Part shown: positions 38,271-47,157 of the stretch, one piece after another
Numbering within the stretch: the stretch's first letter is position 1
Layout of the letters: each line of letters starts with the position of its first letter
Assembly: GCF_014836595.1 (NCBI RefSeq)
Contig: NZ_JACSQO010000001.1
Location: 905,010 to 969,009 of the forward strand
Source of the DNA: Psychrobacillus faecigallinarum
Lineage (GTDB): Bacteria; Bacillota; Bacilli; Bacillales_A; Planococcaceae
Direction: 5' to 3'
Length of the DNA stretch: 64,000 bases
Translations under genes and position numbers: made by a program
Notes under the pieces: generated by a model
What the model saw: the letters and a program-made list of their open reading frames with translations, nothing else
The model's database searches: none
What the model was told of the DNA's origin: nothing

Positions 38271-40424
38271 TTATTGAACATTTTGTTCTTCGTTTACTTC
38301 TTCTATTTCGGTCATTGACTCACCAAAGATTGATTTTTCTAGAAGCTCTGCAATATCATATGTTCCAACTGTATCTTCTACTTCCTTAGCCTTTGTACCA
38401 TCTGATAGCATCGTCAAGCAATAAGGACATCCCGAAGAGATAACTGTTGGGTTTACATCTAACGCTTGTTCTGTACGAGCAACGTTTACGCGGTTACCCA
38501 CATGCTCCTCCATCCACATTAAACCTCCACCAGCTCCACAGCACATTCCGCTTTCACGGTTACGTGCCATTTCCACTAGCTTCACACCAGGGATTGATTT
38601 CAGAATTTCACGAGGTGCATCGTACACATCGTTATAACGTCCCAAATAACAAGAGTCATGGAAGGTGATTGTTTCATTTACTTCATATTTTGGTTTTAAG
38701 CGACCAGACATTACTAAATCGTAAAGCAACTCAGTATGGTGTAGAACTTCTCCACTCCAGCCAAAATCACCGTATTCATTTTTGAAAATATTATATGCAT
38801 GAGGATCGATTGTGACTATTTTCGTTACCTCTGCCTTTTCAAATTCTTTAATATTCGCTGCCGCAAGCTCTTGGAACATAAATTCGTTCCCTAGTCGGCG
38901 CGGTGTGTCTCCCGAGTTCTTTTCTTTATTACCAAGAATCGCGAACTTCACTCCTGCCTCGTTCATCAAGTGAGCGAATGATAAAGCAATTTTTTGAGAG
39001 CGGTTGTCAAAGGATCCCATAGATCCAACCCAGAATAGATATTCAAACTCTTCCCCAGCTTTGGATACTTCTTTTACTGTTGGAATGTGAAGATCTGGAC
39101 GAGCATCTCTCCAATTTTCTTTTTCTTTACGGTTAAGACCCCATGGATTACCCTGACGTTCAATGTTTGTCATCGCACGTTGTGCATCCGGGTTTACTTT
39201 ACCTTCTGTCATTACTAAATAACGACGAAGGTCTATTATTTTATCTACATGCTCGTTCATAACTGGGCATTGATCTTCACAGTTACGGCAAGTCGTACAA
39301 GCCCAAATTTCTTCCTCAGTAATTACATCCCCGATTAATGATGGGCTATAAATATCTTCAATTACAGCACCTTCTGCGCCAGCTGCCATTGCCAACTGGT
39401 TTCCTTTTGTACCTTTGAACGCAAGAGCTGGAACCCATGGCTTTTGTTTTGTTTCTACTGCTCCAGTAAATGTTAAATGATCACGTAGCTTAACAATTAA
39501 ATCCATTGGAGATAGCATTTTACCTGTTCCTGTTGCGGGACACATATTCGTACAACGACCACATTCTACACATGCATAGAAATCAATCATTTGCGCTTGT
39601 GTAAAGTCTTGAACACGTCCAACACCAAAGACTGGCATTTCTTCCTCATCCGCTTCTTCGTCCTCTTCCTCTTCAAAGTTAATCGGACGGAGTCTGCCTA
39701 CTTTGTCTAAACGATGGAAGTAAACGTTAGCAGGACCAGTGATTAAGTGGAAATGCTTAGATTGTGGAATATAAACTAAGAACGTTAATAGGAACAATAA
39801 ATGTACCCACCACATTACAAAGAACACAGTGATTGCCGCAGCCTCCGGAATTGCTTGGAAAACGGTTGCAATAGCAGATGCTACAGGCTCACTCCATGTT
39901 GCCTCATGACCGTGCCAAATCATTCCCATACCATTACCGATTAATACTGAAACCATTAGTCCACCGATGAAAATAAGTACTAAACCATTTTTCCATCCAC
40001 GTTTTAAACGGACTAGCTTTTCAACATAACGACGATAGAACGCCCAAATTACTGCAACTAAGATTGTTAGTGTTACAATCTCCTGGAAGAATGTAAATGC
40101 TGGATATAGTGGTCCTAGCGGTAAATGCGAATCTGGTGCTAGTCCCTTCCATATAAAATCGATTGCTCCAAATTGTACAAGGATGAAGCCATAGAAGAAC
40201 ATGACATGGATTGCTCCACTTTTCTTGTCTTTCAGTAGCTTCTTTTGCCCAAAAACATACACCCAAATTTTTCTAAGTCTTTCCTTCACATTGTCTTCAA
40301 ACTCAACTTTTTTCCCCAATTTAATGTATGCATACCTTGTTCGTAGTAGATATACAAATAGATAGGCCGCATACAGTACTACTCCGATGAATAACACCCA
40401 GTTTGCGATTAACAACGGATTCAT
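38271..40424 (-). CDS. fadF: FadF-type membrane iron-sulfur oxidoreductase
   Basis: 717 residues. N-terminal part (about 1-240) with about six spans like the nitrate-reductase gamma/heterodisulfide-reductase E fold; then two 4Fe-4S clusters (ACVECGRCTNMCP and ACTTCRNCEDQCP, about 285-400), and a C-terminal pair of CCG domains (HDSCYLGRYNDVYDA, SGMCCGAGGG, SSGCPYCLTM). It is thought to pass electrons from acyl-CoA dehydrogenase/ETF to the quinone pool. Separate transcript from the thiolase operon but with a matching operator. Confidence 0.88.
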   Translation of the reverse strand: MNPLLIANWVLFIGVVLYAAYLFVYLLRTRYAYIKLGKKVEFEDNVKERLRKIWVYVFGQKKLLKDKKSGAIHVMFFYGFILVQFGAIDFIWKGLAPDSHLPLGPLYPAFTFFQEIVTLTILVAVIWAFYRRYVEKLVRLKRGWKNGLVLIFIGGLMVSVLIGNGMGMIWHGHEATWSEPVASAIATVFQAIPEAAAITVFFVMWWVHLLFLLTFLVYIPQSKHFHLITGPANVYFHRLDKVGRLRPINFEEEEDEEADEEEMPVFGVGRVQDFTQAQMIDFYACVECGRCTNMCPATGTGKMLSPMDLIVKLRDHLTFTGAVETKQKPWVPALAFKGTKGNQLAMAAGAEGAVIEDIYSPSLIGDVITEEEIWACTTCRNCEDQCPVMNEHVDKIIDLRRYLVMTEGKVNPDAQRAMTNIERQGNPWGLNRKEKENWRDARPDLHIPTVKEVSKAGEEFEYLFWVGSMGSFDNRSQKIALSFAHLMNEAGVKFAILGNKEKNSGDTPRRLGNEFMFQELAAANIKEFEKAEVTKIVTIDPHAYNIFKNEYGDFGWSGEVLHHTELLYDLVMSGRLKPKYEVNETITFHDSCYLGRYNDVYDAPREILKSIPGVKLVEMARNRESGMCCGAGGGLMWMEEHVGNRVNVARTEQALDVNPTVISSGCPYCLTMLSDGTKAKEVEDTVGTYDIAELLEKSIFGESMTEIEEVNEEQNVQ

Positions 40425-40505
40425 CCCTTTTCCCCCTCTAAGATGTGCCTAATTAATAATAGAATAACATTATAATAGAATTATATGAATTAATACAATA
40501 TTAAA

Positions 40506-40523
40506 ACTGAATGAGCATTCAGT
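40506..40523. promoter_or_regulatory. FadR-like operator upstream of fadF
   Basis: ACTGAATG-AG-CATTCAGT is a perfect 8-bp inverted repeat with a 2-nt centre, close to the known Bacillus FadR site pattern TGAATGA..TCATTCA. Confidence 0.7.
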
Positions 40524-40686
40524 CAATAGCAAATTAAAGAATAATTGCTAAAATGAAAAATATTTTAATATAAGGATTAGATTAATTGGTTTATTAGTTA
40601 AAGTTTAGGCTGGAGTAAGAAAGGTTAGGTAGATCCTTTCAGAGGTATTTACCCGTGTATAATTTCTAGAAAGTGCTTGGGGCAAA

Positions 40687-41078
40687 GTATGATTGATTTT
40701 CTCTTTAGTCGGACGCTTTCCGTGGGGGGAGCGATTAGCCATCACCGTCGCTTGCGCGTCGTTTGTGATGGCTTATCTTTCTCCCTCCTCCCACTGGAGT
40801 CGCCGACTGCCGCTGCAATCAACTTTTGGATAAATGGTTGTGTTTGAATAAAAACTATTTTTGTTTAACTAATTCCATTTAAGAGATAATTCAACAAATA
40901 CACTTCCTAAAAAGTGAAACCTTGGACTAAGTATGGTTGATTTGCGCTTTAGTCGGACGCTTTCCGTGGCGGAGCGATTAGCCATCACCGTCGCTTGCGT
41001 ATCGTTTGTGATGGCTTATCTTTCTCCCTCCTCCCAATGGAGTCGCCGACTGCCGCTACAATCAACTTTTGGATAAAT
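40687..41078. repeat. Family A intergenic repeat, tandem pair
   Basis: Two copies (40687-40836 and 40930-41078) of a structured unit: TAGTCGGACGCTTTCCGTGG, GCGATTAGCCATCACCG, GTTTGTGATGGCTTATC, ACTGGAGTCGCCGACTGCCGC. Nested inverted arms are TTGATT/AATCAA, AGTCGG/CCGACT and AGCCATCAC/GTGATGGCT. The pair lies in the 800-bp fadF-MHYT gap (40425-41227), which holds no gene otherwise. A second pair is at 58845-59207. Confidence 0.8.
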
Positions 41079-41227
41079 ATTCATGTATGAATGAAAATTA
41101 TCCTTTGTATAATTTAAATTAATTCAATTCTGATCAATTAGAAGGCATTCTAGTTATAGGATTTGAGACATTGCTTAGTCACTATTTTTTTCATTTGGAA
41201 AAAGCATCGAGTAGGAATCGATGCTTT

Positions 41228-43282
41228 CTAGGCTAATGCTTTAGTTGTCGCTAAATGAACTTGATTCCACAAAACTATTTCCTCGCTCGTTTGTGGCTTA
41301 GAAAAATAATATCCCTGCACGACTGGCATGATGCAGGTATTTTTTAAGAACTCTATTTGTTCCTTCGTTTCTACTCCTTCAAATACAATGGTCAATTTTA
41401 GGGATTGACCAAGCCCAATCATTGCTTCCATGATGGAAGAGTCCTTTTCAGATGCTGGAATTTCATCAATAAAGGATTTGTCTATCTTTAATGTAGAAAT
41501 AGGCATCTTTTTTAAATAGGACAAGGATGAAACTCCTGTACCAAAATCATCTAAGGCTACTGATAACCCTTCCTTTCGAAAAGCTATGACCGCTTGTATT
41601 GCTTTGTCTATATTTCTGACAAAGCTTGTTTCGGTTATTTCTAACTCTAACTGGGAGGCTGACACCTTATAATGCTGCATATTGTCTTTCACCACATGGA
41701 GAAGCTTCGGTGATGTTACATATTCTCCAGGAATATTAATAGAGATTTGCTCAAAAGAGATGCCATCCTCCCTCCAGTTTGCAATCTGCCTACAGACTTG
41801 CTCAATAATCCAGTCCGTAACTCCCACCATTCGATTATGCGTTTCAAGTATAGGGATAAATACTGCAGGAGATAGAAGTCCATGTGTTGGGTGGTTCCAT
41901 CTGAGCAACGTTTCAAGACCTTCTACCTGATTCCCCCTGAGAGAAACCTTCGGCTGATAGACCAAAAATAATTCACCATCTTTAATGGCACGACTAATAT
42001 CATCTACTAACTCCCGTTCAAAAGTGCGGGTGTGAATGGATGGATCATAGAAAATTACCTCGTTTACGAAATTTGTAGAGGAATGGTCGATAACTGATAA
42101 AACGTTAGCGTATAAAGCAACTGCCTCCGTTTTATTGTTGGCCTCTGCAACGGCACAAACTGAAGAAAGATAAATCTTTTCACCATCAATCAAAAGAGGC
42201 TTTTGCAAATAATCGGCAATTCTCTGCATTGCTTCTTTTACTTGCGAATTATCTTTAACGTCCTTCATCAAAAAAGCAAAGCGGTTCTCCTCCATTCTAT
42301 ATAGTTCAGATGAAGCTGGAGCCAGTGATTTAAACTTTTCTGCTAATCGCTTGATAACTTCATCTACAAATTGATAGCTATATTCTTTATTTAGCTCCTC
42401 CAAGCCATTCAAATGCCAGATGCTCAAATACTCTGGAAACAGATGTTTCTGGAGATCCTGTTCAAATGAACGTCGGTTTGGCAGCTTCGTATAGGAATCA
42501 AAAAAATTCGTGCGGTATTCCACATAACGGTCAATTTGCCCCGATAAAAAAAGCATACCGAGCAAAAATGCCATCCCAACAGTGACTATAATAACTAAGC
42601 CTCCAATATTCTCCATCTCGTGTGCAAGTGTATGTATTGGGAAATCATTTGGCATATAAAAAGTGATAGCTGACATCCCTGTATAGTGCATGCTAGAAAC
42701 AGCCAATCCCATAATCACTGCAGTACACAATTGAATCCAACGATTTTTCATATAGAGCTGCAGACTCGAAAATATATAGACTGCTATCATTGAGACTGCT
42801 ACTGCGATCCCTATAGAAACTGCAAACAGTAAACGATCATAAGTATAAAAGATGTCCATTTCCATTGCATACATTCCCATATAGTGCATGGTGGAAATCC
42901 CTGTACCCATTGAGATTCCAGCTAAGACGTACATCCAAAATCCTCTTTTAGAAAGGCTCGAAAGATAAAAAGCTAAAAAGGAAGCTATCATAGCTGGTAC
43001 TATAGATAAAACCGTTAGCGGTACATTGTATTTCATATGCACTGGTAAGGAAAATGCACTCATTCCGACAAAATGCATAGACCAAATTCCAAATCCCATA
43101 GCAATTGATGCAAATAACAACCAAATATATCGATGAAAGAAACCATTCCTTTGAGCTCTTCCATTCATCGCCAAAGCCGAATAAGAAGCAATAACAGCGA
43201 TTAAAACGGATAATAAAACAATAGAAGCTGCATAGTCACCTTGAATGACGACCATATCACCTTCCACATAATTACGAAACAT
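41228..43282 (-). CDS. MHYT sensor - degenerate GGDEF - EAL cyclic-di-GMP phosphodiesterase
   Basis: 684 residues. The MHYT domain (about 10-235) has three repeats of two spans with SMHFVGMSAF, TMHYMGMYAM and SMHYTGMSAI, thought to bind copper/oxygen/CO-type ligands. The GGDEF region (about 265-415) lacks the signature (RMEENRFAFL), so no cyclase activity is expected. The EAL domain (about 430-675) keeps ETLLRW, SINIPGEY, EITETSF, DDFGTGVSSL, LKIDKSF, FEGVET and VQGYYFSKP, so c-di-GMP hydrolysis is likely. The ATG at 43282 has AAAGGAGATAAACTA; a longer frame runs into a family B repeat. Confidence 0.88.
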   Translation of the reverse strand: MFRNYVEGDMVVIQGDYAASIVLLSVLIAVIASYSALAMNGRAQRNGFFHRYIWLLFASIAMGFGIWSMHFVGMSAFSLPVHMKYNVPLTVLSIVPAMIASFLAFYLSSLSKRGFWMYVLAGISMGTGISTMHYMGMYAMEMDIFYTYDRLLFAVSIGIAVAVSMIAVYIFSSLQLYMKNRWIQLCTAVIMGLAVSSMHYTGMSAITFYMPNDFPIHTLAHEMENIGGLVIIVTVGMAFLLGMLFLSGQIDRYVEYRTNFFDSYTKLPNRRSFEQDLQKHLFPEYLSIWHLNGLEELNKEYSYQFVDEVIKRLAEKFKSLAPASSELYRMEENRFAFLMKDVKDNSQVKEAMQRIADYLQKPLLIDGEKIYLSSVCAVAEANNKTEAVALYANVLSVIDHSSTNFVNEVIFYDPSIHTRTFERELVDDISRAIKDGELFLVYQPKVSLRGNQVEGLETLLRWNHPTHGLLSPAVFIPILETHNRMVGVTDWIIEQVCRQIANWREDGISFEQISINIPGEYVTSPKLLHVVKDNMQHYKVSASQLELEITETSFVRNIDKAIQAVIAFRKEGLSVALDDFGTGVSSLSYLKKMPISTLKIDKSFIDEIPASEKDSSIMEAMIGLGQSLKLTIVFEGVETKEQIEFLKNTCIMPVVQGYYFSKPQTSEEIVLWNQVHLATTKALA

Positions 43283-43304
43283 TAGTTTATCTCCTTTATA
43301 CTTC

Positions 43305-43557
43305 TTAATAGAAAAGCGCAAGCGCCTATATCTGCCCCGACAAGCAAATGAGAAAAAGCGAGGAGGCAGTTCTTCAGCCACCGGAGCTTTAACTCATTTG
43401 ACCTCGAGGGGCAAGGCGCTGGAGCTAGACAGATAGAAAAGCGCAAGCGCCTATATCTGCCCTGACAAGCAAATGAGAAAAAGCGAGGAGGCAGTCCCTC
43501 AGCCACCGGAGCTTTTATCCATTTGACCTCGAGGGGCAAGGCACTGGAGCTAGAATT
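43305..43557 (+). repeat. Family B intergenic repeat, two tandem copies
   Basis: Units 43305-43430 and 43431-43557 are about 90% alike, in direct orientation: AGAAAAGCGCAAGCGCCTAT, CAAGCAAATGAG, CCACCGGAGCTTT, CATTTGACCTCGAGGGGCAAG. Each folds by CAAATGAG/CATTTG, TGCCC/GGGCA and GCGCC/GGCGC arms. They lie upstream of the MHYT-EAL gene and partly form spurious ORFs. Confidence 0.8.
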
Positions 43558-43937
43558 TACTTTCTTGAATATGAACAAAAAGTGTACCTAATCACCCTCC
43601 TTTTATCGGCAGAGAGTCTTATAGATTAACTTTTTTCAACGCTCCCCTATATTTTTTTCGCGGTGTTTAGCATTAGAATGTTTTTTCCCCCTTTTAAAAA
43701 AAATTAAATTTAGCATTTTTATTACACATGAGGAAAAAGAGAAAAATCCGATTACTAGCGAAGAAGTCGTATCGGACGGGTCTCAATTACATCATTGTTT
43801 GAATTTCGTAGTTTAGATAGGCGGTGAAGTAAAATAATAGTTAAGAATTATATTTCTAATAGCTATAATGGTAGAATTTAAATTGGTTTATATTGGAATT
43901 AATTGATAAGGAAAAATTCTTTTTAAAGGAGGATAAT
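43558..43937. other. Gene-free stretch before the MaoC-like gene
   Basis: No gene seen. It contains TCCGAT/ATCGGA inverted arms at 43747-43776 and AT-rich sequence; the right end holds AAAGGAGG, the ribosome site of the next gene. Confidence 0.3.
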
Positions 43938-44312
43938 ATGTCATTAAGAGTTGGAGAAATAATTAGATTTGAAAGAACTTTTACATTAGAAGATGTGGAA
44001 TTATTTACAAAGGTTTCAGGTGATGAGGGGATTCATCATATGAAACCAGATGAACAAGGAAGAGTAGTGGTTCAAGGGTTAATGACTGCTACATTACCAA
44101 CAAAAGTAGGTGGTGATAACAATGTGCTAGCTCGGAACATGAATTTTGAGTTTTTAAAACCTGTATATACTGGCGACACAATAATTTGTGAGGTAACTAT
44201 TGAAAAATTCGAAAAGCAGGAAAATAGAACGTCCATTGTTGCATCCTTTATATGCTACAATCAAAATGACATTCTAGTGCTTAGAGGCAATTTTTCAGGA
44301 GTGATACTATAA
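43938..44312 (+). CDS. MaoC-like (hot-dog) hydratase
   Basis: 124 residues. SLRVGEIIRFERTFTLEDVEL, then KVSGDEGIHHMKPDEQGR in place of the hydratase motif GDxNPxH (Asp and His kept), and VVVQGLMTATLPTKVGG, typical of single hot-dog MaoC proteins. Probably hydrates an enoyl-thioester; the substrate is unknown. ATG 43938 with AAAGGAGGATAAT. It stands alone, on the opposite strand to the B12 operon. Confidence 0.75.
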   Translation: MSLRVGEIIRFERTFTLEDVELFTKVSGDEGIHHMKPDEQGRVVVQGLMTATLPTKVGGDNNVLARNMNFEFLKPVYTGDTIICEVTIEKFEKQENRTSIVASFICYNQNDILVLRGNFSGVIL

Positions 44313-44319
44313 TATTTAT

Positions 44320-44355
44320 AGCTTAATTTCTCTTTTCAAAACGAGAATTTAAGCT
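44320..44355 (+). terminator. Terminator after the MaoC-like gene
   Basis: AGCTTAA.TTCTC/GAGAATTTAAGCT stem followed by TTTTTTA. A second hairpin, ATTTGATGTCT/AGACATCAAAT, follows at 44360-44391. Confidence 0.75.
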
Positions 44356-44391
44356 TTTTTATTTGATGTCTTTAGTAACTGAGACATCAAA

Positions 44392-44432
44392 TAAAAAAGA
44401 AGCAGTCCATTTCAATTATGAAATAGACTGCA
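44392..44432 (-). terminator. Terminator of the cobalamin operon
   Basis: GCAGTCTATTTCA/TGAAATGGACTGC hairpin (44402-44431), then TTCTTTTTTATTT on the minus strand, about 55 nt after the last gene of the operon. Confidence 0.75.
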
Positions 44433-44486
44433 AAAGAAATTTTATTCATGAAAACGGAATTTGTTTTTCAATAGATTGCAAGTCTT

Positions 44487-45149
44487 CTATTTAATGGCTT
44501 GAAAGTGTTTTCCAAAATGTAATTTAGCTTCCTGTTCTCTCGTCGGACTAATACCTAAAAGAACAGTCGTTGCTGGACCAGCTGAAATATTTAAATTCCA
44601 TCCATCTAGATAGCCCTCGATTCCTAACCGGTTACATTCTCCTGCGATACCTGTAGAGCCAACTGGCCAAACTGCATGAACCAATCCTGACTTCATTGCT
44701 TCCCAGATTTTCATTAAGTCTGCGATAGCTTGTATTTCTTTTATTACTTCTTCTCCAACACATGGTTTTCCGTAGGCATACCACTGAAAATCATGAAATT
44801 CTTCTAGTTGTTTTTCACCAATCATGGATAGGGCCATGGCAGATTGCAAAGTTTCCATATTCGTTTCGCTGCTCCCTGTTATTATGGGGCATTCCTCAGC
44901 AATCTCATCAAATAATCGTTTAATCCCTTTTATATATTTACTCCAGCTTTCGCTTCCAGAAAAGTTATGTACGATAATCGTTTGTGGAAATGCTTTAGCT
45001 GCCCATTGCTCCAATATGGTTACTCTAGCTGCAAAGTAAGCAACTACTTCATCCGATATATGCACTACATCTTTTTCCTTTTCTCCTATTGCTGCTGAGT
45101 TATCAGTTGTAAGCACCAGCCCGTTAGGCAATAAAATTGCGTTACGCAT
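44487..45149 (-). CDS. cblS: Probable alpha-ribazole kinase CblS
   Basis: 220 residues with an AIR-synthase/PurM-like look: LTTDNSAAIGEKEKDVV (near residue 15), VVAYFAARVTILEQWAAKA, TIIVHNFSGSESWSKYIKG, PIITGSSETNMETLQSAMA and a late GSTGIAGECNRLGIEG. CblS phosphorylates alpha-ribazole to alpha-ribazole phosphate, the substrate of CobS, bypassing CobT. The call rests on the family pattern, on an 8-nt overlap with the CblT-like gene, and on the operon. I cannot rule out another PurM-like ATP enzyme. Confidence 0.65.
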   Translation of the reverse strand: MRNAILLPNGLVLTTDNSAAIGEKEKDVVHISDEVVAYFAARVTILEQWAAKAFPQTIIVHNFSGSESWSKYIKGIKRLFDEIAEECPIITGSSETNMETLQSAMALSMIGEKQLEEFHDFQWYAYGKPCVGEEVIKEIQAIADLMKIWEAMKSGLVHAVWPVGSTGIAGECNRLGIEGYLDGWNLNISAGPATTVLLGISPTREQEAKLHFGKHFQAIK

Positions 45150-45624
45150 GTGTCTTTACTCGTTCCATTACTTTTTCAACAACAGGTGAAACGATCATGG
45201 CAATGGAAGCATTTAATATGGTCGCCAATGTGATGCCTGGTAATGCGCCAATGAAGAATGCAGGTGAAATAATCCAATAGAATGGTAAAGTGGCCAGTAC
45301 ACTATTTGCAACGATAAAGAAAACCCATTTCCAAAAGTGATATCCCTTTTGATGGAGTTTTGTAAAGACAAATAGGATAACAAACATCTCTAGAGCTATG
45401 ATGATATGTAGTGGCCCCAATGGGAAACCGGCTGACAAGGAAGAGGCCAGATGACCTACTAGAGAGGCAGCACCCGCGTATACGGGAGGTAAGAATAGAG
45501 ATGAAATAAGTGCAGGCACTGTGTCTAGTGCCGCACTCCCGATTCCTACAGGAATTTTTATTAAAGCCCCTATAGCTGATAGGGCTGCAAACATTGCAGC
45601 AAGTGTTAATAATCGAAGTTTCAT
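45142..45624 (-). CDS. cblT: Probable alpha-ribazole transporter CblT (ECF S-component type)
   Basis: 160 residues with five or six spans and the ECF S-component style start MKLRLLTLAAMFAALSAIG, ALIKIPVGIGSA, then LPPVYAGAASLVGHLASSL and FPLGPLHIIIALEMF. No EcfA/T genes are adjacent, so it would use a shared module or act alone. It overlaps cblS and lies 5 nt after pduO. Substrate alpha-ribazole is inferred from this pairing, as known for Listeria and Geobacillus. Confidence 0.65.
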   Translation of the reverse strand: MKLRLLTLAAMFAALSAIGALIKIPVGIGSAALDTVPALISSLFLPPVYAGAASLVGHLASSLSAGFPLGPLHIIIALEMFVILFVFTKLHQKGYHFWKWVFFIVANSVLATLPFYWIISPAFFIGALPGITLATILNASIAMIVSPVVEKVMERVKTHA

Positions 45625-45629
45625 CTAAA

Positions 45630-46220
45630 TTATTCCCCTTCTTTTTTCTCACTACCAACGTTTTTAAACACTTTTGCACTTCTTACATATTCCACATCAC
45701 TTACATTTTCTCGAACATTTGCTACTCGTGCTGCTGCAAATAAATAGTCAGATAAACGATTTAAGTAGCGTTGAACAACAGAAGGCACATCCTCTTCTGT
45801 CTTAGACAAAGTGACCGTTAAACGTTCCGCACGACGAGTGATAGTGCGAGCAATATGAAGTGTAGCTGCAGCAGGGGTTCCTCCTGGAAGGATGAATCTC
45901 TCTAGTACTGGTCCTTCCTCTACAAGTACATCAATTCGTTTTTCCATTGCTTCTATTGCCTCGTCAGTCATTTTATAAATACGACGATTGGATACATTTG
46001 CTAAATCTCCTCCACAGTCAAATAACTCATGCTGAATCGTTTCCAAATCCTCTAAAATGTCCTTGAATTTAACTGTATCTAGCTCTGTCACCGCTTTTCC
46101 GATGAAGGAGTTTAACTCGTCTATCGTTCCATAAGCCTCTACACGAATATCGTCTTTATCGGTTCTGCCTCCTATTAAACCTGTTTGCCCCTTGTCACCT
46201 GTTTTTGTATAAATTTTCAA
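45630..46220 (-). CDS. pduO: ATP:cob(I)alamin adenosyltransferase, PduO type
   Basis: Makes adenosylcobalamin from cob(I)alamin and ATP. KIYTKTGDKGQTGLIGG (about 1-18, ATP site), FKDILEDLETIQHELFDCGGDLA, and FILPGGTPAAATLHIARTITRRAER (about 115-140, with the Arg-rich active helix) are all present, and VVQRYLNRLSDYLFAAARV follows. 196 residues. TTG at 46220 is preferred; GGGAG is 9 nt upstream. Provides the cofactor form that IcmF needs. Confidence 0.93.
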   Translation of the reverse strand: MKIYTKTGDKGQTGLIGGRTDKDDIRVEAYGTIDELNSFIGKAVTELDTVKFKDILEDLETIQHELFDCGGDLANVSNRRIYKMTDEAIEAMEKRIDVLVEEGPVLERFILPGGTPAAATLHIARTITRRAERLTVTLSKTEEDVPSVVQRYLNRLSDYLFAAARVANVRENVSDVEYVRSAKVFKNVGSEKKEGE

Positions 46221-46225
46221 TATGA

Positions 46226-46606
46226 TCATCTCCCTTTTATAGTTTGTGGTATACCATACCAAATACGTGTGACACTTTCTGCAACTGCAAAAAGCTGCTG
46301 ATAAAATCTCCCCACATCATCCCTTAGCTTTCGCATACTGGCTTCCATCGGAACAATGCCTCTTCCTATTTCAGTAGCAACAACATAAATCTCTTTTTCC
46401 TCGTCCCATTGCTTCAACTGGGAAAACCACTTATTTAACTGATTTTCTTGAATATTTTCAAATCCTGTAACTGCCAACACTTCTATATTAGGCAAAATTG
46501 CTGGGATCTCCTCTTCTGCATTTATCCATTGAACATTTTGACCAGCTAGCTGTTTCTCTACAAAAGCTCTTTTTCCATTAAATGCTCCACCGAAAATGAT
46601 ATGCAA
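46226..46606 (-). CDS. Short CobU-like protein (second CobU homologue)
   Basis: 126 residues. A P-loop-like start HIIFGGAFNGKRAFVEKQL and a C-terminal part VATEIGRGIVPMEASMRKL, DDVGRFYQQLFAVAESV, WYGIPQTIKG match the ends of CobU. The middle block with the guanylylated His (ERI..H) is absent. So it probably lacks the usual transferase chemistry, or contributes in another way. TTG start with GGAGGGAAAACA; its 5' end overlaps cobC by 49 nt. The full CobU is at 47886-48416. Confidence 0.65.
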   Translation of the reverse strand: MHIIFGGAFNGKRAFVEKQLAGQNVQWINAEEEIPAILPNIEVLAVTGFENIQENQLNKWFSQLKQWDEEKEIYVVATEIGRGIVPMEASMRKLRDDVGRFYQQLFAVAESVTRIWYGIPQTIKGR

Positions 46607-47157
46607 TGTTTTCCCTCCATTACTTCTTGTTTATCCTTCCAATGCAATAGATAAGCGCTTCCGTGTGGCACTTCCCATTCCCAAAAGCTTTTGGTGCTAT
46701 TAACAAATTTACTCAGCAAAGCTCGAATTGGCCCACCATGTGTAATAATGATTACAGGATTAGATTGAGAAATTCCATCATAAAATCCTTCGATCACCCG
46801 AGATTCTAGTTGCTGTAGCGATTCCCCTTCAGGAGGAGCAATACGATAAAAATCCTCTAGCCAGGTCTGGTACTTTTCATTGTCCTTTAATTCCTTGTAC
46901 GTCTTCTTCTCCCAAATACCAAAGGAACACTCTCTAAGCTTTGCACTTCCTATATAAGAAACATCATTAAATAGTATTTCAGCAGTCTGTCGGCATCGAA
47001 GTAAATCGCTGCCAAACACTTGCTTAGCTTCCCCTAACCTATTGACTGCCTTAAGACCAGACATAATGGGTTCGTCTGTCCAGCCAATATATTTTTTGTG
47101 GACATTTCCCAGTGTCGGAAAATGCCTTACGAGAGTAACAGTAAAAGCGTTATCCAT
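46558..47157 (-). CDS. cobC: Histidine phosphatase, probable alpha-ribazole-5'-phosphate phosphatase
   Basis: 199 residues. The phosphohistidine motif is LVRHFPTLGN (His11 region; RHG is RHF here), with FGSDLLRCRQTAEILF, ECSFGIWEKKTYKEL and IIITHGGPIRALLS holding the second His and Arg. CobC removes the phosphate from alpha-ribazole phosphate or adenosylcobalamin phosphate in loop assembly. It overlaps cobS by 31 nt and the short CobU-like gene by 49 nt. Confidence 0.82.
   Translation of the reverse strand: MDNAFTVTLVRHFPTLGNVHKKYIGWTDEPIMSGLKAVNRLGEAKQVFGSDLLRCRQTAEILFNDVSYIGSAKLRECSFGIWEKKTYKELKDNEKYQTWLEDFYRIAPPEGESLQQLESRVIEGFYDGISQSNPVIIITHGGPIRALLSKFVNSTKSFWEWEVPHGSAYLLHWKDKQEVMEGKHCISFSVEHLMEKELL

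Noticed and set aside
43282..43578. 98-aa ORF and the long N-terminal extension of the MHYT gene
   Set aside because: Both are translations of the tandem family B repeats; the ribosome site supports a start at 43282.
45302..45679. 125-aa ORF overlapping cblT and pduO
   Set aside because: Shadow frame of the membrane gene; composition and lack of ribosome site speak against it.
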